Assembly (NCBI RefSeq): GCF_007741495.1
Contig: NZ_CP036262.1
Location: forward strand, 6,572,001 to 6,636,000
Direction: 5' to 3'
Length of the DNA: 64,000 bases
From: Roseimaritima multifibrata
GTDB taxonomy: Bacteria > Planctomycetota > Planctomycetia > Pirellulales > Pirellulaceae
Positions 49,190-58,814 of the stretch are shown in pieces. The notes below the pieces were generated by a model. That model saw nothing but the letters and a program-made list of their open reading frames with translations, was not told the origin of the DNA and searched no databases. The position numbers and the translations under genes were made by a program. Each line of letters opens with the position of its first letter. Within the stretch, counting starts at the first letter, position 1.

Positions 49190-50215
49190 ATGCCGATCAT
49201 CGAGGTTTCTCAGCTTACAAAATCCTATCGCGTCTATCAGAAACGCGAAGGGTTAATGGACAGCGTCCGTGGACTGTTCCACCGTGAATACCGCGAAGTC
49301 GAAGCGGTCAAAGGGATCGATCTAAAAGTCGAACAAGGCGAATTTGTCGCTTTCCTCGGTCCCAATGGGGCAGGAAAAACGACCACGCTGAAGTTGCTGT
49401 CGGGGGTGATCAACCCGACCAGCGGTTCCGCCAAGGTGATGGGTTTTACTCCCTGGGAACGAAAACACGAATACCGCCGCCGCTTCGCTTTGGTAATGGG
49501 GCAAAAAAATCAGCTTTGGTGGGACCTCCCGGCGCAAGAATCCTACCGACTTCATCAACAGATCTACGGCATTGACCCGACGGAATTCCAGCAACGCCTG
49601 GATGAACTGTCGGAATTGCTAGACGTCAAACGCCTGCTCGGCCAACCGGTCCGCGAGCTGTCGCTGGGCGAGCGAATGAAGATGGAATTGATGGCGGCAC
49701 TGCTGCATAACCCGGACGTCCTGTTCCTCGATGAACCGACGATCGGGCTGGATGTGATCGCTCAGCACAACATTCAGCAGTTTCTAAAGTACTACCAAGA
49801 GAAACGCAAAATCACGATCCTGCTGACCAGCCACTACATGAAAGATGTGGCGGCCCTTTGCAAACGGGTTGTGATCATCGCCGACGGCCGCATCCACTAC
49901 GACGGTTCGCTATCGGGAATCATCGACAAGTTTTCTGGTAGCAAAGTGGTCACCTTGCAGTTTGCCGAAGACGTCCAGCCCGACAACTTGTCTGAAATTG
50001 GCGAAGTCATCGAAACCAACTGGCCAAAGGCGAAAATCCATATTCCTCGCAACGAAGTCGCCGCACGCTTGGCTCAGGCCCTTCGTGACCACGTCGTTGA
50101 AGATGTCTCGGTGGAAGATCCTCCGTTGGAAGATGTGATTGCAGATCTCTTCCACTCGGTCGGTAACCACCCTCGAGCCGAAACGTCCCACAGCTCCGAG
50201 GCTCCCCAGGTATGA
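49190..50215 (+). CDS. ABC-2 transporter ATP-binding protein
   Basis: A 341-residue ABC ATPase from the ATG at 49190. It has Walker [10 protein letters not shown] (57-65), the signature [13 protein letters not shown], Walker [13 protein letters not shown] and the switch His in [10 protein letters not shown]. It has the long N-terminal extension ([18 protein letters not shown]) and C-terminal tail typical of the ATPases of ABC-2/DUF990-type exporters. Its last 4 bp overlap the permease gene (ATGA), so the two act as one exporter. The cargo is unknown. A second permease often present in such operons is missing. Confidence 0.92.
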   Translation: MPIIEVSQLTKSYRVYQKREGLMDSVRGLFHREYREVEAVKGIDLKVEQGEFVAFLGPNGAGKTTTLKLLSGVINPTSGSAKVMGFTPWERKHEYRRRFALVMGQKNQLWWDLPAQESYRLHQQIYGIDPTEFQQRLDELSELLDVKRLLGQPVRELSLGERMKMELMAALLHNPDVLFLDEPTIGLDVIAQHNIQQFLKYYQEKRKITILLTSHYMKDVAALCKRVVIIADGRIHYDGSLSGIIDKFSGSKVVTLQFAEDVQPDNLSEIGEVIETNWPKAKIHIPRNEVAARLAQALRDHVVEDVSVEDPPLEDVIADLFHSVGNHPRAETSHSSEAPQV

Positions 50216-51078
50216 GCGCCAGCGAAACGCGATTGCCGACTTTCCACCGAATCCAGACATGGGGGGTGATCCTCCGCATCGCTTTGGAAGAGCGACTGGT
50301 ATATCGCGGTGATTTCGCGTTAGGAACCCTGATGCGGTTCTTGCCGATCGTGACTCAGATTTTCCTGTGGCATGCCGTCTTTGATTCAATCGCCTCAAGC
50401 GACGATCCAAACGGCGAGAAGACGATCGGGGGATTTGGGTTTACCGACATGGTCGCCTATTACCTGATCACGATGATTGCCCGCGCCTTTTCAAGCATGC
50501 CGGGACTGGCCAGCGGAATCGCCCAGCAGATTCGGGAAGGGGAAATCAAACGGTACATGGTGCAGCCGATCGACCTTATCGGTTTCCTGATGCTGCAAAG
50601 GATCGCCCACAAACTGGCCTACTACACAATCGCGATCTTTCCGTTTGCGTTCGTCTTTTTTCTCTGCCGCGGTTACTTCACCGAAGGCTGGCCCTCGGCG
50701 CCGGTGCTGCTGGCATTCGCGGGATCCCTAATCATGGGATTCCTGATCGGTTTCTTCCTGGAAGCGACCATCGGGATGATTGGATTCTGGTTCCTGGAAG
50801 TCAGCTCGCTGCTGTTCATCTATATGTTGTTCAGCTTTTTCCTCAGCGGACACATGTTTCCATTGACACTGCTGCCACCCCAAATTGAACAGGTCGTGCA
50901 GTGGCTGCCGCTGAAGTACCTAGCCTATTTCCCGGCAGCCGTCTTCCTGGGGAAAATTCCCGAAGACGAATTGGCGGGCGAGATGGCAATCGAAGCGGCT
51001 TGGCTGGTCTTCTTCATCATTTTGTGCCGATTCATGTACTCCCGAGGCGTCCGCCGCTACAGCGGATTCGGCGGCTAA
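50212..51078 (+). CDS. ABC-2 family permease
   Basis: A 288-residue membrane protein with about six transmembrane helices. It has [40 protein letters not shown] and [19 protein letters not shown], typical of ABC-2/DUF990 permeases. The tail VRRYSGFGG is also typical. Translation is coupled to the upstream ATPase by a 4-bp overlap. It is convergent with the secretion-type M50 gene but separated from it by a repeat-bearing 467-bp gap. Confidence 0.9.
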   Translation: MSASETRLPTFHRIQTWGVILRIALEERLVYRGDFALGTLMRFLPIVTQIFLWHAVFDSIASSDDPNGEKTIGGFGFTDMVAYYLITMIARAFSSMPGLASGIAQQIREGEIKRYMVQPIDLIGFLMLQRIAHKLAYYTIAIFPFAFVFFLCRGYFTEGWPSAPVLLAFAGSLIMGFLIGFFLEATIGMIGFWFLEVSSLLFIYMLFSFFLSGHMFPLTLLPPQIEQVVQWLPLKYLAYFPAAVFLGKIPEDELAGEMAIEAAWLVFFIILCRFMYSRGVRRYSGFGG

Positions 51079-51126
51079 GCATCCGCCTGCTAAAGACCGA
51101 TAGAGCCCGAAGCGGCTGCGAATCTT

Positions 51127-51490
51127 GAGTGTCGCCTTTCGCTCGGGACGTGTGATAAACAAGTTGACGATTTCCGCTCAGGCTGCTCTTGTTTGTTTCC
51201 GCCGGGCTCGTCCCGGTCGGTGCAACAACTGGCAGCTACCTATATGCCTTCCCCCACTCGATCCTTCTCCGCCAGCCCCGAATCGCCTAGGCGATTCGGG
51301 GCTGGCGGAGAACTGCATTTCGATCGTACAAGAGAGTAGCTGCCAGTTGTGAGCCCGCCGGCGCAAGCCCGAAAACGGAACTCTGTCGATCAAATTTCAA
51401 ACCTTGGCTTCCTGCTAGGCAAGCTGGCATGGGGCCTTTTCTCCCTGCCACACTCGCAACTTATAAATCGCACGTCCCACGCGAAAGAAC
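51127..51490. mobile_element. Candidate palindromic MITE with GTCGCC-family ends
   Basis: The left end, 51127-51159, contains GAGTGTCGCCTTTCGCTC, GGGACGTG and ATAAA. The right end, 51461-51490, has the degenerate reverse complement TTATAAATCG, CACGTCCCACGCGAAAG. Inside are a 14-bp inverted pair CAACTGGCAGCTAC (51226-51239) and GTAGCTGCCAGTTG (51336-51349), and the perfect 48-bp palindrome at 51265-51312. No coding frame is believable in the 467-bp gap. Confidence 0.6.
51265..51312. repeat. Perfect 48-bp spacer-free palindrome
   Basis: The 24-bp arms are exact reverse complements with no loop; the centre is CCTAGG at 51286-51291. The left arm starts TTCTCCGCCAGCCCCG. Long perfect palindromes without a spacer are usually unstable in bacteria, so keeping this one suggests a recent insertion or a protein that uses it. 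Confidence 0.9.
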
Positions 51491-51545
51491 GCCCGAAGCA
51501 AGAAAAGGACGCTCACGCCCACCGTGCGGCCAAAAACGTTTTCGT

Positions 51546-53744
51546 CTAAAAACGAAACAGCGATGCGAGGCTGCGATAGATGCGCTGAGCGATCGACTGC
51601 GATTCGACCAACACTCGCCCCTGCCCTGATTCGTAGTAGGTCAATGGCAACGCGGTCGCATCCAATTGAATGCGAACCGGATAGGCAAGCTGCTGCGTCC
51701 CGTCTGAGCCCGTTCCCTTCGATCCCTGAACCGTATCGCTAAGGTTATCCTGCTGTGCAATTTCGACGACTTGGCCCGCCAACGCCTGTGATGCAAACCC
51801 GTTCAATTGAACAACCACCGGTTGCCCGATTTGCACAAATTCTAGATCGGCTGGCTGGACCGTTAATAACGCATCGTACCTATCCGGCTTGGCGATCACT
51901 CCCAGCGGAGTTCCCGTTTCCAGGTAAGCCCCTACATTTGCGTCCGCGGTGACTTGTCCATACCAACGTTCCAGTCGCTGCGAATCGCCCTGCTTTGGCA
52001 ACCACTTCGCTGGCACAAATCGACCGCTGGCCGGTGAAGTGATTGTGAGGGCTTTCCTTTTCGCAGCCAGTTTATCGGCTCGTTCCAACAGATCGTCGTA
52101 GGCCGATTGAGTGAACGGGATTTGACTTGCAGCTTCTTCGTCACTTGCCTGAGTCTGCTGCAAACGCTCCAACAACAACCGCTGCGATTCGACTCGCCGC
52201 ATCGCTTTCAGCCACTGCAGTTCCAAGGCCTGGTCCTCCAACTGCAAAACCGTCTCCCCTTTTTCGATCGGTCCCCCAGCCCAAAATCCTGGCATTGCAT
52301 CGCTCAGCCGTCTGCCGGCGGCGGTGACATAAACAGGGACTGGATGATGAGGCACTATTTCGACTTCACCAACGATATAGCGAGGCAGTGGAATCAGCAG
52401 CCCTCCCACCAAGGCAATCCCCACCACACCGGTTCCCAGCAGGTTCCATCGTCTGAATTTGCGAGTAGCGCCGGGAACCCGCAGCATTCGGGTCCATTCT
52501 TTCAGCGGTCGATAAACCATTACCGCAACCGAAAAAACAGCCAGCACCCAGCCAATCGATTGCAAGCCATAAGGTTTAAGAAATTGGCTGACGAACCACA
52601 AAATGACAAGGGTCAGTCCCCACCGGTACAGCGTGGCGGCCACTTGATAAACGATCATCCCAACCGCCGCCCGCCGAGAAACTTGCAGGGGGGCTGGGTT
52701 GCGAACTCCCAGCATCCAACGAGCGACTTGCTGATTTAGATAGCGGCGACTTTGCTGTGCCAGATTCGGCGAATCACACAGATCCGAAAGGATGTAATAG
52801 CCGTCATAACGCAGCAAAGGATTCGCATTAAATAACAGCGTGCTAACCGAACAGACCAGCATCACCTTCATGGCAGCCGCATGCACAAACCCAGGTTCGC
52901 TATACCACCACACAAAGGTCGCAATCGCCGCCAATAAAACCTCCACCCCCATACCCGCAGCCCCAACCGCTGCACGCTGCCAGCGGTTGGTCAACATCCA
53001 GGCGTCCGATGTGTCGCAGTAAAGCGCAGGGGTCATCACCAATAACATCGGACCGATTTCATGGCACTCACGACCGTAGTACTTACAGACAACAGCATGC
53101 CCCAGTTCATGAGCGATCTTGGTCAATCCCAACACGACGGCGAATCCCAGCAGTTGCCTGGGTTGGAACAGTTGCTCGGCCGATGGCATGTCTTGCCAGT
53201 AGGTCCCCGCCTGCGTCACAAACAAAACCACTGCCGCGGCAACCAACACCGCATAACCTACAAGAAACAGAGGATGCAAAGCGAACCGAACCACAGGGAC
53301 GGTCCAACGCAAAAACGGTTCGGGATCGATTCCAGGAAACCGAATAAAAAGGGCACTCTGCAAAACGCCCCAACGTTTTTGCCAACGCGACTGTGTGCTT
53401 CGTTTCCCCAGTGGCATCGCCTGCCCCAAGGTATTTGAAAGCAATAATTCGCTTCGGTGGAATCGAAAAATCAAAGACTGAATCTGCCGTAGGGTCACGC
53501 GATCAGGAGCAAACTTTTTTTGATACGCTGAGCGAATGGATTCCAAATTGGTTCCCTCACGCAACAATTGCAGCACAAACCATTCGTCATTCCGCAACGT
53601 GTGATATTTCAGCGAAATCGGATCTTTAATCGTCACCCGACCCCCAGCGGGAGATTCCGTCTGCTGAGCCTGCAGATCAGCTCGCATCCGCACCTGCAGC
53701 GACTGGCGAGCCGCCAACGCGGGCGGAGGAGGCACGAAAGTCAT
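51546..53744 (-). CDS. PqqD-like/M50-protease-like/HlyD fusion (candidate secretion inner-membrane component)
   Basis: A 732-residue protein. The N-terminal about 110 residues resemble PqqD-like winged-helix domains: DPISLKYHTLRNDEWFVLQL and RQIQSLIFRFHRSELL. The central part is a membrane domain like site-2 proteases, with HELGH (H212, H216) and NANPLLRYDG (D314), where M50 peptidases have metal-binding residues. The C-terminal part (about 445-732) is an HlyD-type adaptor: a strand with VPVYVTAAGRRLSDA, a coiled-coil hairpin, and a barrel with TITSPASGRFVPA. The ATG at 53744 overlaps the stop of the GAF-HlyD gene as ATGA, with GGCGGAAAG upstream; the frame is open to 53759. No ABC ATPase gene is beside it. 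Confidence 0.88.
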   Translation of the reverse strand: MTFVPPPPALAARQSLQVRMRADLQAQQTESPAGGRVTIKDPISLKYHTLRNDEWFVLQLLREGTNLESIRSAYQKKFAPDRVTLRQIQSLIFRFHRSELLLSNTLGQAMPLGKRSTQSRWQKRWGVLQSALFIRFPGIDPEPFLRWTVPVVRFALHPLFLVGYAVLVAAAVVLFVTQAGTYWQDMPSAEQLFQPRQLLGFAVVLGLTKIAHELGHAVVCKYYGRECHEIGPMLLVMTPALYCDTSDAWMLTNRWQRAAVGAAGMGVEVLLAAIATFVWWYSEPGFVHAAAMKVMLVCSVSTLLFNANPLLRYDGYYILSDLCDSPNLAQQSRRYLNQQVARWMLGVRNPAPLQVSRRAAVGMIVYQVAATLYRWGLTLVILWFVSQFLKPYGLQSIGWVLAVFSVAVMVYRPLKEWTRMLRVPGATRKFRRWNLLGTGVVGIALVGGLLIPLPRYIVGEVEIVPHHPVPVYVTAAGRRLSDAMPGFWAGGPIEKGETVLQLEDQALELQWLKAMRRVESQRLLLERLQQTQASDEEAASQIPFTQSAYDDLLERADKLAAKRKALTITSPASGRFVPAKWLPKQGDSQRLERWYGQVTADANVGAYLETGTPLGVIAKPDRYDALLTVQPADLEFVQIGQPVVVQLNGFASQALAGQVVEIAQQDNLSDTVQGSKGTGSDGTQQLAYPVRIQLDATALPLTYYESGQGRVLVESQSIAQRIYRSLASLFRF

Positions 53745-55831
53745 CTTTCCGCCCGCCAAAAGTGAAAACCAATCGACTGCTGAAAAACACGCACCACGTC
53801 GCTAAACCATGACGCCGCCAGCGATCGTTGACCGCACGCGATCTTCGCACGAACCTCCGCCCCCACGTGCCGCTGATTGGGTTCTTCTGCCAACCTAGCC
53901 TCCAGCGGAACATAGCTGGCCCTTGTTTCGTCTCGTTCCGCAGCGGTCCCTATCCGGTTCAACGTCGCAGCGTATTGATGCTCTGGATCGGTCGCCAACG
54001 CGTATTCGATCGCCAACGGTTTGCCTGCGATTTCGGCAGCCGAGCGAACAGTCCCCAAATCTTCGTCGGGCAAAACCAATTCAAGGATCCAGTCTCCCTG
54101 GACATCCGCGATCGTTAGCAACTGGTGCCCCCGACTGACCGGACGACTACCGATCCGTTGTTGCAAATCCCAGCTAACAACCTGCCCCGCCAAAGGACTT
54201 TGAACCTGGAGTTGTTCTTGAAGCTTGCGCAGCAGTTCTACCTGACGCTGCAAATTGTCTCGTTCGGCGACCAACTGCTGTTCTTCTCCGGCCAATCCAC
54301 CGTTCGCGGCAACTGCAGAACCTACCGCGGAAGCATCCCCTACCCTTCGCCTTCCTTCGGATACTCGATTCGATCGCACGGCGGTCAGTCGCCGCTCAAT
54401 CGTCTGGATCTGACCGAGCGACTCTTCAAGTTGACGTTCCAGTTCGGAACTTTGCAAAGTGACAAGAACATCGCCCGGCGTCACAAAATCGCCATGCTGC
54501 ACGCGGACTTCATCGATCACACCATCCAAAGGCGCGAACAGATGTTGACGGTGTGCGGGTTGCAAGCGTCCTTCGGCAACGACGTAGTGCTCCACTTGAA
54601 TCAACGCACCTGCGGCGATCAACCCGACCAGCAGCAGACACGCAACCAGAACCCACCAGCGTTTGCCTCGATCCCACATGCCCCCCAAAAATCGCCAGAC
54701 AGGCAGCAAAAACAATCGGCTATGCGATTGCGAATTATGAAGCGCCCATGCCGCATGATCGATCATCGCTCCTGGGTCAGGAATCGCGACGACGTTCAAT
54801 GCTTCGGATTCAGCTGCGATTTTTTCTAACACCAACATTGCAAAGGGCAATGGACGCGGAACATCCACACCATCGCTATCCGTGGCCGCGTCGGCAACCA
54901 GCGGAATCATCCGCATCCGATCAACAGACGATTGATCCAAATAATCCGCAAGGGCCTCTTCAATCTGCGGCGGCAATTCATCTTCATGAGGATACAGAAA
55001 GGGCTGTTTTGTGACGGCGACGATCCCCGCTAACTGCTCGAGAGCCCGGATCAGATTCGACCGTCGATGAAATTGTGCCGCCCCGCTGACCGCCTCCACG
55101 CGATACCTGCGTCCCCGCCGGACCAGAACCGTCACCCGATCCAACTGCAATAAAAATCGCATATCGTTTGCGATTTGTGCAGCGGTTTGCGAAGCATCCA
55201 ACGAGTGATGAAAACGACTTAAGCTGGACGACGCGGCAGGTTGCATCCCTTGCTGAATAGAAGCGTCGACATGTGGGACCAGGGCGTTCAAACAGCGGAG
55301 CCAAACCGTTTCGGAAACAAGATCCAGTTCACTTGGCATCCAAACCAACAAACGAACATCGTTCAGCGGATCGCTGACGGTCCAGATTCGTCCCGTCGAT
55401 TGCAAAACCGAATCAGCAGGCACCGCCGAAGGCTGCGGCGCCATCCCACGGAAACATGCAAGCAAGTTCGCCTGGACTTCGCTCCGCTGAAAATCATCTT
55501 TTGCGGGCCCGACAAACTGCAAATCGGCCGTCGCGAGTGAACTCGTAATCGGGCCGATGCGATAGACGACCATCCCCGCATGGGTCGTTTCGACGATGGC
55601 TTGGACAACCGATCGCCAGTGATTTTCCGAAACATCCGCTGACCGGGAAGCGGCAGCATCGTGAATCTCGCGGTTATCGATAATCCGCAAAACCCGATCA
55701 ACCAATCCAAGCGGACCGCTAGCCGCACGAATTTCCTCGCGTTGCTCTTTTGCGACATCAGCGGATGAGGGAGGAATCACGGGAACAGTCAAACACCCAT
55801 TGGAAACAGCTAGAAAACCGAACACCACCAT
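53741..55831 (-). CDS. GAF-HlyD periplasmic adaptor
   Basis: A 696-residue protein. A soluble N-terminal region includes a GAF-like domain (about 212-370: SLDASQTAAQIANDMRFLLQ, then RVTVLVRRGRRYRVEAVSG). One transmembrane span (392-412, WVLVACLLLVGLIAAGALI) is followed by HlyD features: a lipoyl-type half (EGRLQPAHRQHLFAPLDGVI, VQHGDFVTPGDVL), a coiled-coil of about 100 residues and a second half (VQSPLAGQVVSW). HlyD-type proteins bridge inner-membrane exporter and TolC. A cytoplasmic GAF on an adaptor suggests ligand-controlled secretion. It is the first gene of the leftward pair and diverges from the TolC-like gene. Confidence 0.87.
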   Translation of the reverse strand: MVVFGFLAVSNGCLTVPVIPPSSADVAKEQREEIRAASGPLGLVDRVLRIIDNREIHDAAASRSADVSENHWRSVVQAIVETTHAGMVVYRIGPITSSLATADLQFVGPAKDDFQRSEVQANLLACFRGMAPQPSAVPADSVLQSTGRIWTVSDPLNDVRLLVWMPSELDLVSETVWLRCLNALVPHVDASIQQGMQPAASSSLSRFHHSLDASQTAAQIANDMRFLLQLDRVTVLVRRGRRYRVEAVSGAAQFHRRSNLIRALEQLAGIVAVTKQPFLYPHEDELPPQIEEALADYLDQSSVDRMRMIPLVADAATDSDGVDVPRPLPFAMLVLEKIAAESEALNVVAIPDPGAMIDHAAWALHNSQSHSRLFLLPVWRFLGGMWDRGKRWWVLVACLLLVGLIAAGALIQVEHYVVAEGRLQPAHRQHLFAPLDGVIDEVRVQHGDFVTPGDVLVTLQSSELERQLEESLGQIQTIERRLTAVRSNRVSEGRRRVGDASAVGSAVAANGGLAGEEQQLVAERDNLQRQVELLRKLQEQLQVQSPLAGQVVSWDLQQRIGSRPVSRGHQLLTIADVQGDWILELVLPDEDLGTVRSAAEIAGKPLAIEYALATDPEHQYAATLNRIGTAAERDETRASYVPLEARLAEEPNQRHVGAEVRAKIACGQRSLAASWFSDVVRVFQQSIGFHFWRAER

Positions 55832-56085
55832 TCAGTATTCGTTTCACCGTACAGAACGGCAGGTTCCGACAATCGATTCCTATCTTATTCAGTCGAACGA
55901 CAGGGACGGCTTGCACCGGAGGCCCATCCTGTTCTGGCAATGATCCTGGCCCCATTTTGACGGTTGTAACGATTGTGCGACCCGCGCCGAGTGAATGACA
56001 ATTCTTAGCATCCCTCCCCGTCAAAAACCGACAATTACCTACAGGAGGAAGGAACCTCAAAAAAGGAAGTGAGACCCAATTGGCA

Positions 56086-57840
56086 ATGCGGCGAGGCAAC
56101 TGGATTTGGCTGGTCCTACTAGGAGGGGTGACCCTTCTGGTAACTGGCTGCCGGTCTAGACCTTCCATGCCGGCCGCGCTCTCCTGGGCCCCACCAACTC
56201 CGATCTTCTATGAAACCGACGTTGCGGCATCGACGCCCGTTCGTGCTCCCCATGCCATCAGCACCCGACCGCCGCAGTCCATCTCAGCCGCCCCCGAATC
56301 GTTCTTAGATTTGACTCGGGAACAGGTCATCGAAATCGCGTTGCAGGACAGCCGAATCTTACGCGAACTGGGCGGACGGATCGTCGACGCACCGGCGGCT
56401 ACGATCACCGCCTACGACCTTGCGCTCCAGCGCAGCGATCCCTTTTACGGTCCCGAAGCGGCACTGGCGGAATTTGATTCGGTGCTGTCCAGCTCGCTGA
56501 CGTCAGCGAACAACGATCGCGTCTTTAACAACGCGGTTCTGGGGGGCGGTGCACAAGAATTAACCCAGGACGCCCTTTCCCTTAAAAGCGGGGTCTCGCG
56601 GCGGTTGATGAACGGAGCCGTCGTCTCGCTCGACCGCCAATTGGATTACGACAGCAACAACCGTTCGGCGAACCTCTTCCCCAGTGCCTGGGAATCGCAA
56701 GTGCAAGTTGGTATCCGCCAGCCCTTGCTGCAGGGAGCCGGCAAAACATTCAATTCAATCGCAGGCCCGAATGCCCAACCAGGATTCTATTTTTCAAACG
56801 GGATCGTGATCGCCCAAATGAATTCGCAAATCAGCGAACTTGATTTTGAAAAAGGACTACAAGACTACATAAGCGAAGTCGAAGAAACGTACTGGGGGCT
56901 GCAAATGGCCTACAAACTTTACGAAGGCGAACGCAGGGCCAGCCAAGCTGCGGAAAAGACCTGGAAAGCCGTTGCTGCGAAAGCGGCCATGCGATTGGGT
57001 GGCGCCGAAGCGGACAAAGAAGCGGAAGCTCGAGCCGATTTCCTGGGTGCCGAGTACCGCACTTTGCTTGCCTTAAATGGCACGAACCGACTGCCTGGCG
57101 TCCATGATTCCGAACGCCGCCTACGCTATCTGATTGGTCTGCCCGCAACCGATGGACACCTGATCCGGCCGTGCGAGCCCGTCTCGACAGCTCCGATCGT
57201 GTTTGATTGGTCAGCGATGCTGGCGGGTGCGATCAACCACCGAACCGATTTACGCAAGCAATCCGTCCGCATCGGACAAGAGGAATTACGGCTGATCGCG
57301 GCAGAAAACTTTCTGCTTCCTCAATTGGATCTGATCGGCCGTTACCGACTAAGAGGCTTCGGCGATGACCTAACCGGCGCGGGACCTCGGTTCGCAAGTG
57401 CATCCGATGATCTCTTTTCTTTTGACCATCAAGAATGGGAATTCGGAGTCGAAATGAAAGTCGTAGCGGGCCGCCGCCAAGCCCACGCAGCGGTCCAACA
57501 TGCAAAACTGCAGATCGAACGCGAACGCTCGATCCTGGTAGAACAGCAGCGCTATGTGGCTCACGAATTAAGCCAAGCGATCGCCAAAGTCGAAGTCCTG
57601 CAGGCGGGGATCCGGATCAGCGGACGTCGCCAACAGGCGGCCTACGAGCGTTTAAATGCCGTCCAAGCACAATACGACATCGGGAAAACAGACATCCATC
57701 GCTTGCTGAATGCCCAAGAGGATGCGATCGAAGCCGAACGGCAAGCGATCGAAACGACAACCGATTACGCGATCGCTCTCAAAGATGTCGCGGTTGCCAA
57801 CGGGACATTGCTGCGTGAGCATGGCGTCATACTGCGCTAA
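56086..57840 (+). CDS. TolC-family outer-membrane factor (lipoprotein)
   Basis: A 584-residue protein from the ATG at 56086 (an in-frame TTG at 56080 is nearly as good). It has a lipoprotein signal ending LLVTGC (C22). The body contains helical repeats of the OEP type: SEVEETYWGLQMAYKLYEGE, RRQAHAAVQHAKLQIERER, and VAHELSQAIAKVEVLQAGIR near the C-terminus. TolC-type proteins trimerise into an outer-membrane channel. It diverges from the GAF-HlyD gene across about 254 bp and lies directly upstream, across the repeat array, of the giant exoprotein, so it fits as the exit duct. Confidence 0.9.
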   Translation: MRRGNWIWLVLLGGVTLLVTGCRSRPSMPAALSWAPPTPIFYETDVAASTPVRAPHAISTRPPQSISAAPESFLDLTREQVIEIALQDSRILRELGGRIVDAPAATITAYDLALQRSDPFYGPEAALAEFDSVLSSSLTSANNDRVFNNAVLGGGAQELTQDALSLKSGVSRRLMNGAVVSLDRQLDYDSNNRSANLFPSAWESQVQVGIRQPLLQGAGKTFNSIAGPNAQPGFYFSNGIVIAQMNSQISELDFEKGLQDYISEVEETYWGLQMAYKLYEGERRASQAAEKTWKAVAAKAAMRLGGAEADKEAEARADFLGAEYRTLLALNGTNRLPGVHDSERRLRYLIGLPATDGHLIRPCEPVSTAPIVFDWSAMLAGAINHRTDLRKQSVRIGQEELRLIAAENFLLPQLDLIGRYRLRGFGDDLTGAGPRFASASDDLFSFDHQEWEFGVEMKVVAGRRQAHAAVQHAKLQIERERSILVEQQRYVAHELSQAIAKVEVLQAGIRISGRRQQAAYERLNAVQAQYDIGKTDIHRLLNAQEDAIEAERQAIETTTDYAIALKDVAVANGTLLREHGVILR

Positions 57841-57965
57841 AGCACAACGCGAGGCAGAAGTTTTCTAGTCGTGAAGCTGCGTGTCCCCTCGGAGGTGCTC
57901 TGAATTTGTCACCCGCCGCGCCCGGTGCCGATGGGTTCCCCGTCGCGGGGGACGTGAAAAATTCT

Positions 57966-58644
57966 GTAGGCCGGATCGAGGAGCAATAGCGACGAAGATC
58001 CGGCAAGCAAGGAATCAGAACCATCTGCCGGAGCTGTATCGCTATCGCTCTTTGATCCGGCCTACTTTTATCATCCCCGACAAACTGGCATGGGGCCGAT
58101 CCCGCACGAACGGATGTAGGCCCGATCGAGGAGCAATAGCGACGAAGCTACGGCAATCAAGGAGCCAGAACCATCCGCCGGAGCTGTATCGCTATCGCTC
58201 TTTGATCCGGCCTACTTTTATCATCCCCGACAAACTGGCATGGGGCCGATTCCGCACGAAGGGATGTAGGCCGGATCGAGGAGCAATAGCGACGAAGCTC
58301 CGGCAATCAAGGAGCCAGAACCATCCGCCGGAGCTGTATCGCTATCGCTCTTTGATCCGGCCTACTTTTATCATGCCCGACAAACTGGCATGGGGCCGAT
58401 TCCGCACGAAGGGATGTAGGCCGGATCAAGGAGCAATAGCGACAAAGCTCCGGCGATCAAGGATTGCCAGAACCATCCGCCGGAGCTGTATCGCTATCGC
58501 TCTTTGATCCGGCCTACTTTTGTCATCCCCGACAAACTGGCATGGCGCCGATTCCGCACGAAGGGTTGTAGGCCGGATCAAGGAGCGATAGCGACGAAGC
58601 TCCGGCAATCAAGGAGCCAGAACCATCCGCCGGAGCTGTATCGC
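57966..58644. repeat. Tandem array of 4.5 copies of a 150-bp nested-palindrome unit
   Basis: Units begin with GTAGGCC at 57966, 58116, 58266, 58416 and 58568. The first three are exactly 150 bp, the fourth 152 bp (2-bp insertion) and the fifth stops after 77 bp. Each unit folds: its start (GTAGGCCGGATC, AGGAGCAATAGCG) is complementary to a later stretch (CGCTATCGCTC, GATCCGGCCTAC), enclosing a second stem (GCTCCGGC with GCCGGAGC). Copies differ at few positions, so expansion looks recent. The gap between the TolC and exoprotein genes (57841-58814) is otherwise empty. The repeated frame (a 50-residue peptide unit) is not a gene. Confidence 0.92.
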
Positions 58645-58814
58645 ACTGCGTCCCCTCGTCGGTTTACCCGGCAGGAACGAAAGATTTGAAATTAGAAGCG
58701 GCTACGAAGCAATTCGGAGGTATCTTCCTCCCCCCCCTTTTCGCTTGCAACGCTGCACAACACGAATTATCGTCGGGACCGGTTCACCCTCTCACTGAAA
58801 TCGGTATTTTCGGC

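Noticed and set aside
49190-51078. ABC exporter as energy source of the HlyD/M50/TolC module
   Set aside because: It is on the opposite strand, has its own permease and the ABC-2/DUF990 features, and is separated from the module by a repeat element. Linkage cannot be excluded but is not supported.
54125-54829. 234-residue plus-strand frame opposite the GAF-HlyD gene
   Set aside because: Antisense shadow of a well-supported gene with domain structure on the minus strand.
57881-58507. 208-residue open frame with a repeated 50-residue peptide
   Set aside because: It is a by-product of the 150-bp tandem array, whose unit is a multiple of three. Its frame breaks at the 152-bp unit, and the upstream part overlaps non-repeat DNA without a ribosome site.
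57966-58644. CRISPR array
   Set aside because: The units are near-identical over their full 150 bp, with no unique spacers, and no cas gene is near.
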